Assembly (NCBI GenBank): GCA_025531455.1
Contig: JAMYHL010000084.1
Location: forward strand, 62,001 to 126,000
Direction: 5' to 3'
Source of the DNA: Apiotrichum sp. Y4204
Taxonomy: Eukaryota > Basidiomycota > Tremellomycetes > Trichosporonales > Trichosporonaceae
DNA: 64,000 nt
Shown here: one piece after another, positions 34,669-46,925 of the stretch
Numbering within the stretch: the first letter of the stretch is position 1
Layout: the number at the start of each line of letters is the position of its first letter
Program-made: the position numbers and the translations under genes
The notes under the pieces: model-generated
The model's database searches: none
What the model was told of the DNA's origin: nothing
What the model saw: only the letters and a program-made list of their open reading frames with translations

Positions 34669-35495
34669 TATGAGTTGTTCATGAGCGCTTTTACACCTTG
34701 TTCTGCGCGTGTTTTATACTTTCCCACAGGTCAACCGCCCCACAACGGTCAAAGGTGAAGAGTGACTGTCCGAGGACTTCTCGGACCATTAACCACCAGG
34801 TATCCAGGCGACAAAAGCCGCTTTGACCACATGTGGTGCCGATGCCATTTTTAACAACTCATGAGCGATGAGCAGGTCCGAACGCATCGACTGATGTTGC
34901 GATCAGGTGACAAACATTGTGCCTGCTCACGCTGGTCTCACTTTCGGCTCACAATCGGCGGTCCTTGCCTAATCTTCCTCTATCTGCAGATCTGACATAC
35001 ACTAGTTTGGGTATAGTCTGTCCAAACACCCTGCCCAGCCATGCACTGTCGCAAAGCACGGTTTCGGAGGTTGACTGGTTCACGAGTCCATGGAGAGACA
35101 ACAATGGTTAGCATAGGAACCAGGCCCTCTCACAGTGGAGCCGCTTGCGACTGGCGGTTCCTAGTCTGACCCAAACTAACTGCCCGTGCTATTCCTAGCT
35201 TTTCGCTCAACCCACAAGGTTACTGTGTGTCCGTCCAGGTTGGAGTCCTCAGAGCCCGTGACAAACGGAAAACTGAATACTTTTGGTGAGCACTCTGTAG
35301 ATCTGTTCCGTGAGCATTGGAGATGAGAGATACTGTGCATCAATGTCGATGACCATGAACTACCAGACTACAATCCACTCGACTAGAGAAAATTAACGGG
35401 GAAGTATGTTGTTTTCAATACCAAAATCTATTCTCGAAAACCTCACCCACCCCGTCCCTCGCACTCCCACTCCTGTCAACGACCACGGTAGCCGC
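34669..35495. other. intergenic
   Basis: Promoter of the secreted-protein gene and 3' flank of the OPT gene. It is lower in GC than the genes around it. No tRNA or coding signal was found. Confidence 0.5.
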
Positions 35496-38400
35496 TTAGG
35501 TGAAGAGGCCGGATCCGGGGGCGTCGCCAAAGTAGCCAACCTCGGGAATCTCGAGACGCGCGCAGCCGCCGGCGCCCTCACAGCCCTCGTTGACAATGTT
35601 GTTGCCCCACCATTCGACGTTGTAGCCGCCGTTGGGGACCTGGAGACAGAAGAAGATGACGATCGACGCAATGGCGATACCGGCAGGGAACGAGGCGGCG
35701 ACGACATAGTTGTACTTGGCCCAGAAGGCGGTGTAGCGCTTACGGAGCCACTGGAACGAGATGAGGACAAGGTACACGTTGCCGATGTAGTAGGCCATGT
35801 TGTAAGGCGAGCCCCAGGTGGCGGGACCGGCGCAGATCATGACAGGGTGGAGCTGGCGGAGCTTCTCAGACTTGGGGAAACGCTTGCGGAGAGCCCAGTA
35901 GACAACAACAAGGGCGATGCCGACGGGGAAACCGGCGAGCATCCAGTTGTAGCGGCGGCCAGGGCCGAACAGGCGAGTGGGGCTGAGAGTACCCCAGAAG
36001 ATGGCAGAGGTGAAGAAGGTACGCTGACCGGGGCACGAGAACTTGAAGTCGGCCTCGGCAGTGCAGACGTTCTTGAAGCTCATGGCAAAGTTGAAGACGG
36101 AGCTCGACACGAAGCAGTAGATGAGCGTAGCCCACAGCTGCATGTAGAAGGAGTGGCGAGGCGGGATCTTGAGGTAGTGGGCAAGCTTCAGGTCGTTGGA
36201 GAACGAGAGCGCCTGGTACACTGCAATGTAGCCGTAGGTCTTGAAGTACATGAGCGCGTTGGCGTTACCGGCAACCATGGCACCACCGATAAACTCGCTC
36301 AATACGTTTAGAGGAACAGGTATGCCGGTCACGGCCTGGATGAGCCCACAGGGAAGGAGCACGATAAGAGGCATGATGAGACCGAAGATAAGGACAGCAG
36401 GGGTGGTGTGGGTGGGGTAGACTCCGACACCGATCATACCGAAGACCATGGAGATGAGAAGGACGAGAAGGTACTGCCACTCGGGAACCTCCTTGTACCT
36501 CTTCATAAGACGGAAGTGAATGTCCTCCGAGAGGTCGTCGGTCTCCTGCTCGTCCTCGTCGCCGGCCTTTTTCCGCTTCAGAGCCTTGCGGATGCTGCGC
36601 ATCAAGCTCTTGAATCCAACCTTGATCTCGTGGCGGTGGAAGATGGCGACATACGCGGCAGTGGCACCGTAGAGAGCAAAGTACCACATGAAAGACACAA
36701 TGTAGCCGGCGGACATCCACGGCTGCGAGTACTCCTGGTACTTCTTCATGTCGAGGTTCGAGTTGGCGTCGAGAATCTTCGCGACCTGGAACGTCTTGCC
36801 CTTGTTGTCGAAGCTCTTGTTCGAGTTGATGGGCATGTATCCAGTGTTCCAAGCGTTCTTGTACCAAACAATGAGAGTCATGATCGCACCAAGAAGGATA
36901 CCGATGAACATGTTCATGATGGAGAAGGTCGGGATGGTGAGCGGGTAGAGCCACACCGTCAGGTTGTTCCAGTCGAATGTTGGCCAAGGGTTGAGACCGA
37001 CACCACCAGTCATGCCGGTAACAGCGTTGAGGTGAATGTTGCTGGGAGCAATCCACGACATCCACGAGAATGTGGAGAGCGCAGAGAAGAGGTAGCCAGG
37101 AAGCCAGAAGTAGCTGTCGTGAGCAGTGATCCTCAATGCACACACAATCGTAATACTCACACAAACATGGCCAGGAAGGAGAGGAGGAAGAACTTCTCAC
37201 GCGATGCGCGGAAAACTTTGCCGAAGGGGCCCTGAACAGGCTCGTTGACAGTGGAGTGGAACGCCTTGTTCAGACCGATCGTGGCCAGAGACGAGGGCCA
37301 AACAGCGATACTGGGGTGGACAAGGAACTTGCGGGTAAGACCAGCGAGACCGTAGCCTGCAAAGTGAGTTATGCACTTGTGGCGTTTCGCAACCACTTAC
37401 CGACAAAGTTTGTACCCAGAGTGTTGATGATCTGGTACCCGTACTTGCGCGCAAACGGCTGGTTGAAGTACTGGGGCAGAGCCTGGACGGGGACAATGTA
37501 GTTGGTGTAGGGGGCGGTGAACGAGACGTCTGGTGGAGGTTAGCGACTGTGTTGTGGCGGAGGTGCCACATTCAGGCAAGTGCCACTCACTGGCCATGAT
37601 GGTGATCAACATGTGCTCCTTCTTGTTGAAGGGGCCAGGGTTCATCGTCCACCTGAATCCAAAGGTGTTGAACTGCTTCCTCGGAAGACGCATCATCAAA
37701 CGGCCGAAGGGGTCTGGATGTCAGCAGACGGGTTCCGATATTTTGGCATTCGGGATTATATTTTGGGAAAGGTGTACTCACAGGCCAGCAGCTGAGCAAC
37801 GTTGGCACCGATGGTGATGGCGGGGTAGCGGTAAGAGAAAAGAGTGTCGATAAAGCTGCCAGCAGCACAGAAGAGGGTTCCGATGACCAAAACACGGAAG
37901 GTGAGGGACGGCATGTCCGGATCGTCGGTGGGGTCAACGTTGGCGCGAACCTCGAGGTAGGGCGAGTTCTCAGTGGCGAGGATGGCCTCCATCTTCATCT
38001 CGTGGATGAGCTCGGGGTACTTCTCGGGGTTGTTGTCGATCTCGGGCGAGTTGAGGAACTCCTGCATGCGGTCGAGGGTAGGACGCGGGAAGTTGTGGTC
38101 GTGCTCGTGAATGTCGTACAGCTGGCTGACAATCTGGCGTCAGGGACTGGGTTCCAAATGTGGCACTCACGGTACGGGCGCGCGAAAGACTCATGGCGTT
38201 CATCTTGTGCTCAAGCTCCTCGAGCTCGACGCCGGTGAGCTCCAGGTCGCTGAATGTCAGAACAACATCTTCATCAACAATGCTCCGACTACTCACTGGG
38301 TGACATGCCGCTCCTCATCAGGAGGGAGGACCTCGACGCGGGCGAGGTTGTCATCCTTTTCGTCAAACTTGAGGTGGTCGCTGTGGTGCTTCTCGTTGTA

Positions 38401-38514
38401 TGAGATGCTGGTGGGGTCCGAGTGGTACTCGTTGATTTCGGCGTTGGAGTTGTTGAACCGATTGTGGGCGGCGTTGCCGCCCTTCTCGTTGAGTCCAAAG
38501 TTGTCAACGCCCAT
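35496..38514 (-). CDS. OPT-family oligopeptide transporter
   Basis: A plasma-membrane proton-coupled transporter for tetra/pentapeptides, glutathione or related compounds (Opt1/Isp4 type). Seven or so exons run from ATG 38514 to TAA 35498-35496. The large 3' exon ends with GGYNVEWWGNN and PGSGLFT. The N-terminal 150 residues are hydrophilic and contain LARVEVLPPDEERHVTQ and a long acidic stretch before the first helices. The family hallmarks follow: SIDTLFSYRYPAITIGANVAQLL-like first helix region, FGFRWTMNPGPFNKKEHMLI, VPVQALPQYFNQPFARKYGY and LTRKFLVHPSIAVWPSSL. Further on are GIPVPLNVLSEFIGG and PVMICAGPATWGSPYN. About 14-16 hydrophobic segments fit the family. An in-frame ATG at 38595 would add 27 residues. 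It is a single transporter gene without pathway neighbours. Confidence 0.95.
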
Positions 38515-41402
38515 GATGGACGGGTCGCGTCGAGGACCGAGTGTGAAAGAGTGTAGAGAGTGTGAACCGCGATTGCGAATGGGGAAGGAAGCCAAAAAGC
38601 TGGGATCAGGTCCAGACTATAAACCATCCTTCATCCTATCAACCGACAGTTGGCTCACTTGGTCAGAGTTAGTGCCGAGGAAAAGATAGGACTATCTTTG
38701 GACTTTGGGAATCGAGTCGCAGCCCGTAGACATTCCAGGAGCCACGGGGTCCAGTGCGCCACTGATCTAGTACACTGAAGCACGGCCCGCGCGGCGGCGA
38801 CTTTGAGACTGATTGTGGCCACACCCGCTTTCCCGTTGATTGGCATATGGTTCTCTGGATTGGCACACGGCACGGCATTGGCACACGCGCGCCACTCGTA
38901 TCGTCGTATCTGTCATTCCCTGCCCATCACGGCCCCGCGCCGTTCGGCGCGCCTCGGCTCACCTTCATATCGCGGGACGGCGAGCTTAGCTGATCGACAT
39001 CTACGGCCCCATGGGGCTGCTAGGGATTGCCGTAGAGCAACTTCCCCAGACAAGAGCGCGTAAGAGCCGCGTGTGGAGCACAGCCGGTCATGACGAGTGC
39101 CCATATTCCTGTTCATCCGAATTGGCTCGTTTCGACCGGCTTGGTCGTTATCCAGCACATCTGGATACCAGGGTGGGATCGCAACAACGAAGGCATCCTG
39201 CCGGATGCTTGCGCCGGGTTGTGGGCGAATGAGCGCTTAGAAGACGGAAGTGAACCATGTGGAGACATCAACTCGACCGCATGGGCCGCGAACGCACACT
39301 GGGGCTGTGACAGAAGGTAATCTCGAGGGGCCAAGGCGTCGTGAGCTCGCGGGGCGCTATTCTTAGCTATTTTGGATCTAGCAGTATCAGACGCAGCATG
39401 CACAATCAGGGAGTACGCAAGCCAGCAGCACCTTTGGTCGCAAAACCAAACTGAATCCCCCGGAAGTGTCAGCCATGTGGCGCAACAGGTGATCATTATT
39501 ATCAGACGTGCCGGCGGGTCGCCCGCCGGGATAGGGTCAGGCACCAGGTGACTGGTTCAAGTCCATGTGGTGCATAGGGCAAGTTTGCTTCGATGCTCCA
39601 CCAACCGATGGGAAGCTAATAGCTTGTGCGCTGGCGGCGCAGTCTGTGCATGATGCTGCGAGTGCCGAGCCGGTGAGACTGATTTGGATCTTGTTCTCGG
39701 TTTGTGCATTCGGAACGGGCATTTTGACGTCACGTACTGGGTCACGCTGCTTTTTGGGAGCATGGTCAGTGCCTGACGCGGTGTTTCGTGCCTGCCTCAC
39801 CATCCTTGGAGCTGGCCAATCTCCCCATCCCCTTGCGACACTGTTACGACAAACAGATTCCAATCGCCCCAGAAGTCAGAGGATGAGAGGGTAACATGTG
39901 CACGCACGGTGTGGCGGGGAATGAGAACAAAGGCTGAAAAGAAGGACAGTACGGGGTCAGGACGCAAGCGGTCGGTGGGTGCGGAGCCGTGCGGAGCCGT
40001 GCGGAGCGGTGGATGAGCCGAGGAGATGTTCTTAAATTAAGCACGGGCTAGCGCTAGTGTGTGCCCTGTGGGTCGGCGCTTCTCCGGATTCCACCAGACC
40101 GTTTCCTGCCCGATCACGGAGCCTCGGAAGCGAGTGAACGCCGCATACGGCGTAGCCGGCTCGGCCTCGGGGTGGGAGAAGACGCCGCTGTCAGTACGAC
40201 TCGGATATCAGTGGATTTGTGGAGCTAGAGATTGTAGTTCCAGATCCCAATTGTTGGTCGCCATGTTGCCACCGAGTGGACCATATGGCGCTGTACCTGT
40301 CCCTTGCCATGCGCCTCATCGGCTCCCTAGCTGTGTGCTGCACAAGTCCTGTCTCGGACGGGACTGGCTGGTGGGCCAGGGAGGAGGGCTGGACCGTCGG
40401 TAGTGGCTGATGAGCGATACCCGCCGGAAACAATACTGGAGAGGTTTCCAGTCATTGGAGCGGAAGGTCCGTGTGGAGCATGGAGAGCGCGTAGCTCGCC
40501 CACAGGTTGTGATAAGCAGGATCATAAATACTCAGCCATGAGGAGTGCCGAGGGCCCCACATCGCATGCTCCTTTCTGTGGTCGAGGCTTATGTTGTGGG
40601 GTTGGGGGAGATTGGGAGGGTGAGTGATTTATGCTGACCAACAGGGAGCGCGATAAACATGATAGGAGGAACAAGCACGATGGGTGTGATGGTGAGAACG
40701 ACGATGAGGACGATGGTGATGAAAACGATGAGGAAGAGGAAGGATGATATCGATGACAAGACAAAAGGGAGCAATGATATACAAAGCGTTCACACGTTCA
40801 CGGGGGTGTAAAAGCTGACGCGTCGCTGACGGTGTTTTTGCGGATTGCTGACTGGATCCGCTGGCGATCCCCACGGGACCATCGTCCGTCTCGGATCCGG
40901 GGTTCGGCGATCACGATCAGCTGCGGAGGAAGGCCCCTAGGGCGCATGTTCTAGTCGTGATCGAGGTGATCAGCATGATCAGGGTCTCCGTTGATCCGCG
41001 GTATGAGACGCAGAGCTCGGATCCGCAGAGGCGCGTAGCACGTCGGAGTCGGATAGCGGAGACGCGGAGAAGTGTCGGACACGGACTTGGACTCGCAGTG
41101 CCGGTGGACATTGGTGGTGGCGGTGGATGGATCATGCATTCAGCCACCAGCCTAGTGAACGGGAGGCTTCCGTCTTGATGCCCGCGTTGTAACGCCCCGG
41201 CGGCATCCATGCCACTCGGTCTCTCATGTCCACCAATTCATTCCTCTCGATTCATTCCTCTCAAAACGTGTGGTTGTGGAATGAGACTTTGTCCACAAAC
41301 CCCACCGCGCGACGGTCATCGCCGAGGCGTCGACAACGCGCCAGCTTCCATATATCCCCCGGCAGCGACGCACAATCACATTCACACATCTCCCACTTGA
41401 CA
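38515..41402. promoter_or_regulatory. 2.9-kb divergent intergenic region
   Basis: Lies between the divergent OPT and SDR genes. It has a threefold 10-nt repeat (GTGCGGAGCC, about 39980-40008), a GA/GAT-rich stretch (40660-40750), and a dense GATC cluster (40853-41032) ending about 370 nt before the SDR start. A CT-rich leader directly precedes the SDR ATG. Frames such as 39565-39894 look noncoding. Confidence 0.55.
40853..41032. repeat. GATC cluster upstream of the SDR gene
   Basis: Ten GATC sites in about 180 nt (for example GGCGATCACGATCAGC and GTGATCGAGGTGATCAGC), with one more near 41130. They are irregularly spaced, like the cluster upstream of RPS31. Confidence 0.8.
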
Positions 41403-42128
41403 ATGTCCAAGCCGCAAGCATACCTCGTCACGGGCGCGAGCAACGGCATCGGCGCGGCGATTGCGGCGGCTCTCCTTGCACAGGGGCACACAGTGGTGAA
41501 CGTCGACCTCGTGGCCGCGGAGCCCCGGCCAAACTTCGTATCGTACACGGCCGATCTGAGCAAGGCGGAGGAGGTGCGCACCGTCGCCGCGCGGGTTACC
41601 GAGTCCTACGACATTGTCGGACTGGTGAACAATGCCGGCGCGACGCGTCCAGGAACAGCGGACACGGCGACAGTCGACGACCTCGAGTTCGCCGCAAACC
41701 TCCACCTCTCGGCATCCCTCATCCTCATCCAGGCGGTGCTTCCGGCCATGCGCGCGGCAGGATGCGGACGAATCGTGATGATGGCATCGCGCGCGGCACT
41801 CGGCAAGCCCAACCGCGTGGTGTACTCGGCGACGAAGGCGGGCATGATTGGGATGGCGCGCACGCTTGCGATGGAGCTCGGACGGGACGGAATCACGGTG
41901 AATGCCGTTGCGCCGGGGCCGATTGCGACCGAGCTATTTATGAAGAGTAATCCGCCGGACGCACCAGCGACGAAGAAGATTATAGAGAGTACTGTTGCGG
42001 GACGTCTCGGCACGCCCGAGGACGTTGCGCGCGCAGCGCTCTTCTTCCTTGACCCGCTCAATGGGTTCGTTACTGGGCAAGTGCTGTATGTTTGTGGTGG
42101 GACGACGCTGGGGGTTGCGCCGGTGTAA
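41403..42128 (+). CDS. short-chain dehydrogenase/reductase (SDR)
   Basis: A classical NAD(P)-dependent SDR of 241 aa without introns. The cofactor motif TGxxxGIG is TGASNGIG at residues 10-17, NNAG is at 76-79, and the catalytic Ser129 (MMASRAA), Tyr141 and Lys145 (YSATK) are all in place. The C-terminus shows the usual PG motif (VAPGPIATELF) and the ending GFVTGQVLYVCGGTT of the 3-oxoacyl-ACP-reductase-like subgroup. An Asp at residue 35 after the second strand (VVNVDLVAAE) favours NAD over NADP. Substrate unknown. The start at 41403 follows a CT-rich leader and puts the glycine motif at the expected position. Confidence 0.93.
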   Translation: MSKPQAYLVTGASNGIGAAIAAALLAQGHTVVNVDLVAAEPRPNFVSYTADLSKAEEVRTVAARVTESYDIVGLVNNAGATRPGTADTATVDDLEFAANLHLSASLILIQAVLPAMRAAGCGRIVMMASRAALGKPNRVVYSATKAGMIGMARTLAMELGRDGITVNAVAPGPIATELFMKSNPPDAPATKKIIESTVAGRLGTPEDVARAALFFLDPLNGFVTGQVLYVCGGTTLGVAPV

Positions 42129-42239
42129 GGTAGTGTGATAGATTAGAATGGTATGTCATGGGTTCTCTGGGTCGATGCAGTCGTTACATCTTGTATACGT
42201 ACAATCTAAGATCTAGAGCTACAACTGATCCTTCCACCT

Positions 42240-43122
42240 CTACGCCTCTGGGGGTTTACTCCTCTTGAGCAGCCCCCGCTTTCGAATAGTGACTGTGAGC
42301 ACGGCGACGAGACCGTCAATCGCGGGCCCGCCGCCGCCAACGTTCTGCGCGTGATTAATGCCCTCTGGATGTCAGCGCAGTTCATCCTCCGCACTCACCG
42401 CTCGTCTCGTTCAGAAGGCCAGCGACGTATTCAACAGAGGTATGGTACTTCCACCCGAGATACCGCGACGTGCCCTCGAACCGGTCTCCAGCCTTGACCT
42501 TGGCGGTTTCAATCTTCTTTCCCACTAGAGCAGAGACAAGCATGTCCCTTCCGCGATTATACCCATTCTCGATAATCTCATGGTTGCCCTTCAGGTCCTT
42601 CTCTGCGCTCACCGCGAGAAAGTACGCCCCGCTACCCGGCTGTACCCAGTACCGCGCGTGATTACCGCCTCTGAGCGACTCGAGCCCAGTCCCAATCACT
42701 GGCTTGCCGTAGTCGAAGCGCAGCACGCGCACTTCGCGCACGTACGAGCTCCCATCAAGGTTCGCCAACTGCCGCGCACCGCTGTGCAGGCCGAGAAACT
42801 CACGCGCCATGTTCGCCGTGCTGGATATCAGTGGCGTTATCGCTCTGTACGTACTGCATGTACGCCCGGAAGCCGCCGCGCAGAGGAGAGTCCTTGAGCA
42901 CGATCGGGTCGCTCTCCGCCGAGAGGATGACGTTCAGCGGCTCGTGGTTGCCCTCCGTCTCGGGCCAGCTCTGGAACGTATCAGTATGGAATCCCCTCTG
43001 ACTCTTCCTTCACTCTTTTCACTCACGGTCAGCATGCTCCCGCCCACGTCCTGCGGGTTGATGTACCCCGCCGCACCCATCGCCGTCGGTATCGAGATTG
43101 CCAGTACGAGTGCCAAGCGCAT
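42240..43122 (-). CDS. secreted or membrane protein, unknown family
   Basis: Not recognised. Four exons start at ATG 43122, with canonical short introns including CTGATATCCAG and CTGACATCCAG acceptors. The N-terminus is a signal peptide (MRLALVLAISIPTAMGAAG). The mature part has SWPETEGNHEPLNVILSAES, DSPLRGGFRAYMHTANMARE, and a compact domain with GNHARYWVQPGSGAYFLAVS, DLKGNHEIIENGYNRGRDML and GTSRYLGWKYHTSVEYV. The last exon encodes GINHAQNVGGGGPAIDGLVA, a hydrophobic stretch and a basic end RKRGLLKRSK, possibly a short anchor. The 3' ends of this gene and the SDR gene are only about 110 nt apart (convergent). Confidence 0.75.
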
Positions 43123-44097
43123 ATGTAGGAATCGGGTTGAGGGCGCCGACGGCGCGTACCCGTGCACAGTGCCGGGTTATATCCTCTCGCGACCCAAAAC
43201 AGGCACTGGTGGATCGCGACGGTGATAGAGGATGTTTGTGATAGTGTATTTGTGGACTGACTTGGGATTGTGACCAAAAGGCGGATGTGACACGGGACGG
43301 CGGTCCCCCCTGGCATCGCGGCCGAGCAACTACCGGACAGCGGGCGGCGTGCTCGGTTCCCTAGCCCTGGGCGGACAAGGATATGGAACAACGGAGCTGT
43401 CCTCCGCGTCCTGCCCTTCGCGCTCGTTGAGCGATTGAATCCATGCTTCATGAGATCCTCTTTGAAACGCTCGGTCGTGTGCGTTTGAGTTGTTCCCAGT
43501 GGCCTGAAAAGTGGAAGCATCGCGAATCTTGTGTGGGGCCCAAAGTGGGAGTTTCATGCTTACTCTTGTGCCCGTCATTCACAGCGACTCGAGCGACTCC
43601 CTCTTTCACCGCGCACCGACACCTCTACCACTCCAATCTCCTCGCATTCTTGATGAACAGTTGCATCGTGATGCATTCGCTCAGACCTTTGTCAAGCGTC
43701 CAGACCCCGCCTCGAAGGCTTGTTTTCGCTATGGCTCACGTGAGTGCTCTGCAGGGATTGTCCGTTGTCCCGATCAACGATTGTCGTTGATCAACAGGAC
43801 GGGGATCAACAGATCGGCGTGGCAGTTGAGAGGTACGGGGATCCCGGTTACCGGCTGAGATGGTCCACGGGTGGGGGGGTTTTCAGTTTACGTAATGACT
43901 ATGTGCTCTTCCGCCAAACCCCCCCCAGGTGCTGATCAACTGTTCCGGAAAGACCCAAGTGGCTCTTGTGAATCCCGCGCTCGCTCTCGTTTTTGTCGCC
44001 CTGGAAACATCTCTCTGTCATTGTCATTCCCATCATTTCTCACAACCGCGCAATCCAATCTCGCTGCACTCTCCCTCTCGCCAGCGCGCAATGCACC
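43123..44097. promoter_or_regulatory. divergent intergenic region
   Basis: Promoters for the secreted-protein gene (minus) and the acidic-protein gene (plus). A small GATC group lies at 43775-43855: five sites in about 80 nt, including ACGATTGTCGTTGATCAACA, which also contains an imperfect inverted repeat. The C/T-rich tract before 44098 is the likely leader. Confidence 0.5.
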
Positions 44098-46925
44098 ATG
44101 TCTGTCCGGCACCACTGGACCGACGCGCAGATGCGCGCGTGCGTCGCTGCCCTCGGAGAGGACGGCGCGCGGCGTCTTCTGTCCGGCACCGCCCTGAGAT
44201 GGGATGAGGCGCGCGACCTTGCGCTCACCGTGCTGGCTGGGACGGAGTGGATGGAGCGGGTGGCTGTCCAGGAGTGGAGGGAAGACACACCGAATCCCGT
44301 CACGCGATTTCTCTCGCGGTGCGCACGGACTAGTGGTGGGAGCTAACCTTTAGTATCGCACGGGAAATACGACCAGACACAGAGGGATGCAATTCGTATC
44401 ATCGTGCCGGCGCGCGCGCAGACTGGAATAGTGTTGAGGACGTGCCGACGAGCATACGTGGTGAGTCGAGTCGAGGTGGAGGGCTGGTGCGAGCTGCGCC
44501 CTGCCGCTGCATCGCGCTTCACTGCCCCCCCACCCACCCCCCCCCCCCCCCCCGCGCAGAAGTTTCACCAAACCTCGCGCTGACCGCAGGCTCGTTCATG
44601 ATAAAATACCCGTACTTCTTTGAGCTGCGCACCCTGCTCGGAGATGCCTTTGCGGATCCGGAGAGGGCACGAAAACGTGCGCGGCGCAAGTCGCCTGAGA
44701 ATGGGAGGGAGAAGGACGCGGACAACAGCATATCTGTCAACACAATCAAAGCTCTCACCGCCGATGGCGTATCAACCAACGGGGCGTCCGCCAACGGCTC
44801 ATCCGAACTTTCAGCAATATCAACCGACCTGCACGCCGGCCCCTCGCATATACCCGCGACAGAATCTGCCTCGCCTACCGCTTCGGAGGCAGAGGCGCTC
44901 CTGGCCATCACGATGCCCAATGAACCCACGCCGACAGAGTCCCCGCCGGCATCACCACCAGGATCACCAGGGGCGACGGCACCAGCTACTGCGACACCAG
45001 CGCCATCAGCACCGGTAACCCAAGCCGCCGGGGCAGCATCACCCGCCATACCGGCTGCGCCCCCACCAACCGTACCGCAGGCCACACCACAGGCCGCTGC
45101 ACCGTTTACATCACCAGCCAGATCACATGCCACTCCTCCGGCTAGACCGCCGGCGCCAGCAAGAGCAGAGGCACCATCGGCACCAACCCTGGCATCAGGG
45201 GGATCCGCATCGGCCCCAGTGAACACAGAACCGAGAACGCCAGCAGAGCCGTCCGTCCCCACCGCAAATGGCCTTGCCGCAAATGGAACCGCTCCGGATG
45301 ACGCAGCTCCGAATGGAGCAAGTACGAACGAGGTTGCTTCGAATGGCGCTGTCGCGAATGGCTCGGCGAAGGAAGGTTCCGCCGTCGTCGACGATGATGA
45401 GAACATGGAACAGGACTCAGACTCAGACTCGGAAGCGGACTCGGATTCAGACATCGAGTTCATCTCGTTTGTTCCAGCTAGAACGACTCCTGCCAGCGCC
45501 TCGGGAAGCACCTCGGTGAGCGCCACGTCGAACGCGCTGGCGAGCTCCTCGCAGGCGAACCCTCGCAAGCGGCGGCGCGCAGCCTCGGACGACGAGGAAG
45601 AGGTCGAGTTCGTCGCCGCGGGCACTTTCCTGTCGACCACCGACGAGGTTCGCAAAACTCGCTCGGTGTTGACGGGCACATTTGTCGCGAGTGGGCCGCC
45701 GCCCGAGGGATGGGACAGCGTGAACCTCCTCACGGTCGACAGCGACGACGACGAGGACGATCCAGACGTCGACTCGCCGTCGGGTCTCAGGCGGTCGCGG
45801 CGTGTCGCTGCTCTGCGGCGGTCTGAACGCCGGCCACTCGGCAGTTACGCGGACGACGCGGACGGTTCGGATGACGAGGACCAGCCGTTCGAACCTGGAG
45901 GACAGCCCCCGGGACCGTCAACGCCGTCCCGCGTCCAGCCGCCAAGAGGACATGTGCCACCGGCATCCGCACCGGTTGCAACCGCGGCGGCGACCTCGTC
46001 ATCGCAGAATGTCAGGAATTCTCGTGCGAAAAGTATCGAGATGCTTAGACGGTCGGGTTGGATGTCAGATCCCAAGCTCAAACCGGGAGAGCGCAAAGCT
46101 CGGCTCCACAAGGCCCATTCCCTGCGGTTGAACATGATCGGGCCCTTGCAGGTCGTTAGGCCGAATTGCCCCGTTCTGTCCGTCCCGTCCTCGCAGCTGG
46201 GCCTTCCAATGCCAAGTGACGTCGCGTCTCTCTATCCGATCAAGGCGGTCGATGCTGTCCGGATCGAGTGGGTTCACGGCAAAATTCCCGCGCGCGCCAT
46301 CCTTCACTTGGAACTTGCACGGTTACCCAACATTTCCACTTATAACCGGGTCCTGCACTACCTCGTCGCTTTCTCGAGGTTGATGCCATGGAACTTTCCG
46401 GCGATTATCAGACAGCCCAAGTTTCTCACCGGCTGGGTGCTGATTGTCAAGAGGAATCCGCAGGCGATGATGGAAGAGGCGATGGTGATAGCGGCAAAAT
46501 TCGGCGCGTGAGTACCCCACACTTTGCGCCGCGCGTACGCGAGCCGTACGACGCGACGCCCCAATGTATTGGTTTTCTATCCGATACCCGAGCGCGCATC
46601 GGTACTGAAAAGCACCTTGCCCTTGAAGAGGCTTCTGGAAGACAGCCAGTAAATGTCGACACTGACACCCAGCACCATCGTTATAATGGACTTCCCGTCG
46701 ACTTGGAGCGACATTGACCTCCCTGCACACAGGCGCGCATTCTTTATGAATAAGGTCTGCAACGGGCCGCAGAACACTCCAGTCGGCTTGCATGCCGACA
46801 AGAACGGACGCCAGGTGGTGGAGATGACACTGTTCTGTCTCCTCACTCTTATTGACCGGCATTTCATGGCGACGCTCCTTAGCACGTCGCCCCACGAGCC
46901 CAAGAAGGGCATTATTGTACCATAA
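44098..46925 (+). CDS. large acidic low-complexity protein, probably nuclear
   Basis: Not recognised. Four exons (44098-44318, 44354-44460, 44560-46507, 46673-46925) join in phase and give 842 aa. The N-terminal 130 residues look folded (HHWTDAQMRACVAALGEDGA, LALTVLAGTEWMERVAVQEW, FMIKYPYFFELRTLLGDAF). The middle 300 residues are Ala/Pro/Thr-rich. Next comes an acidic Ser/Asp/Glu run with a hydrophobic core (DSDIEFISF, EEVEFVAAG) resembling SUMO- or histone-interaction segments, then several Arg-rich and Asp-rich patches. The C-terminal 250 residues look folded again (LVAFSRLMPWNFPAIIRQPK, MDFPSTWSDIDLPAHRR). A nuclear role is inference from composition. The intron at 44461-44559 carries a run of 17 C bases next to its acceptor. 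The last intron (165 nt) is less certain. Confidence 0.7.
44537..44553. repeat. poly-C run, 17 bases, inside an intron
   Basis: An uninterrupted run of 17 C preceded by CCCACCCACC ends 6 nt before the intron's terminal AG. It takes the place of a normal polypyrimidine tract and is likely to vary in length. Confidence 0.9.

Noticed and set aside
39541..39575. GGTTCAAGTCC-like B box suggesting a tRNA
   Set aside because: The flanking bases do not pair as a T stem, and no A box was found upstream at the right distance.
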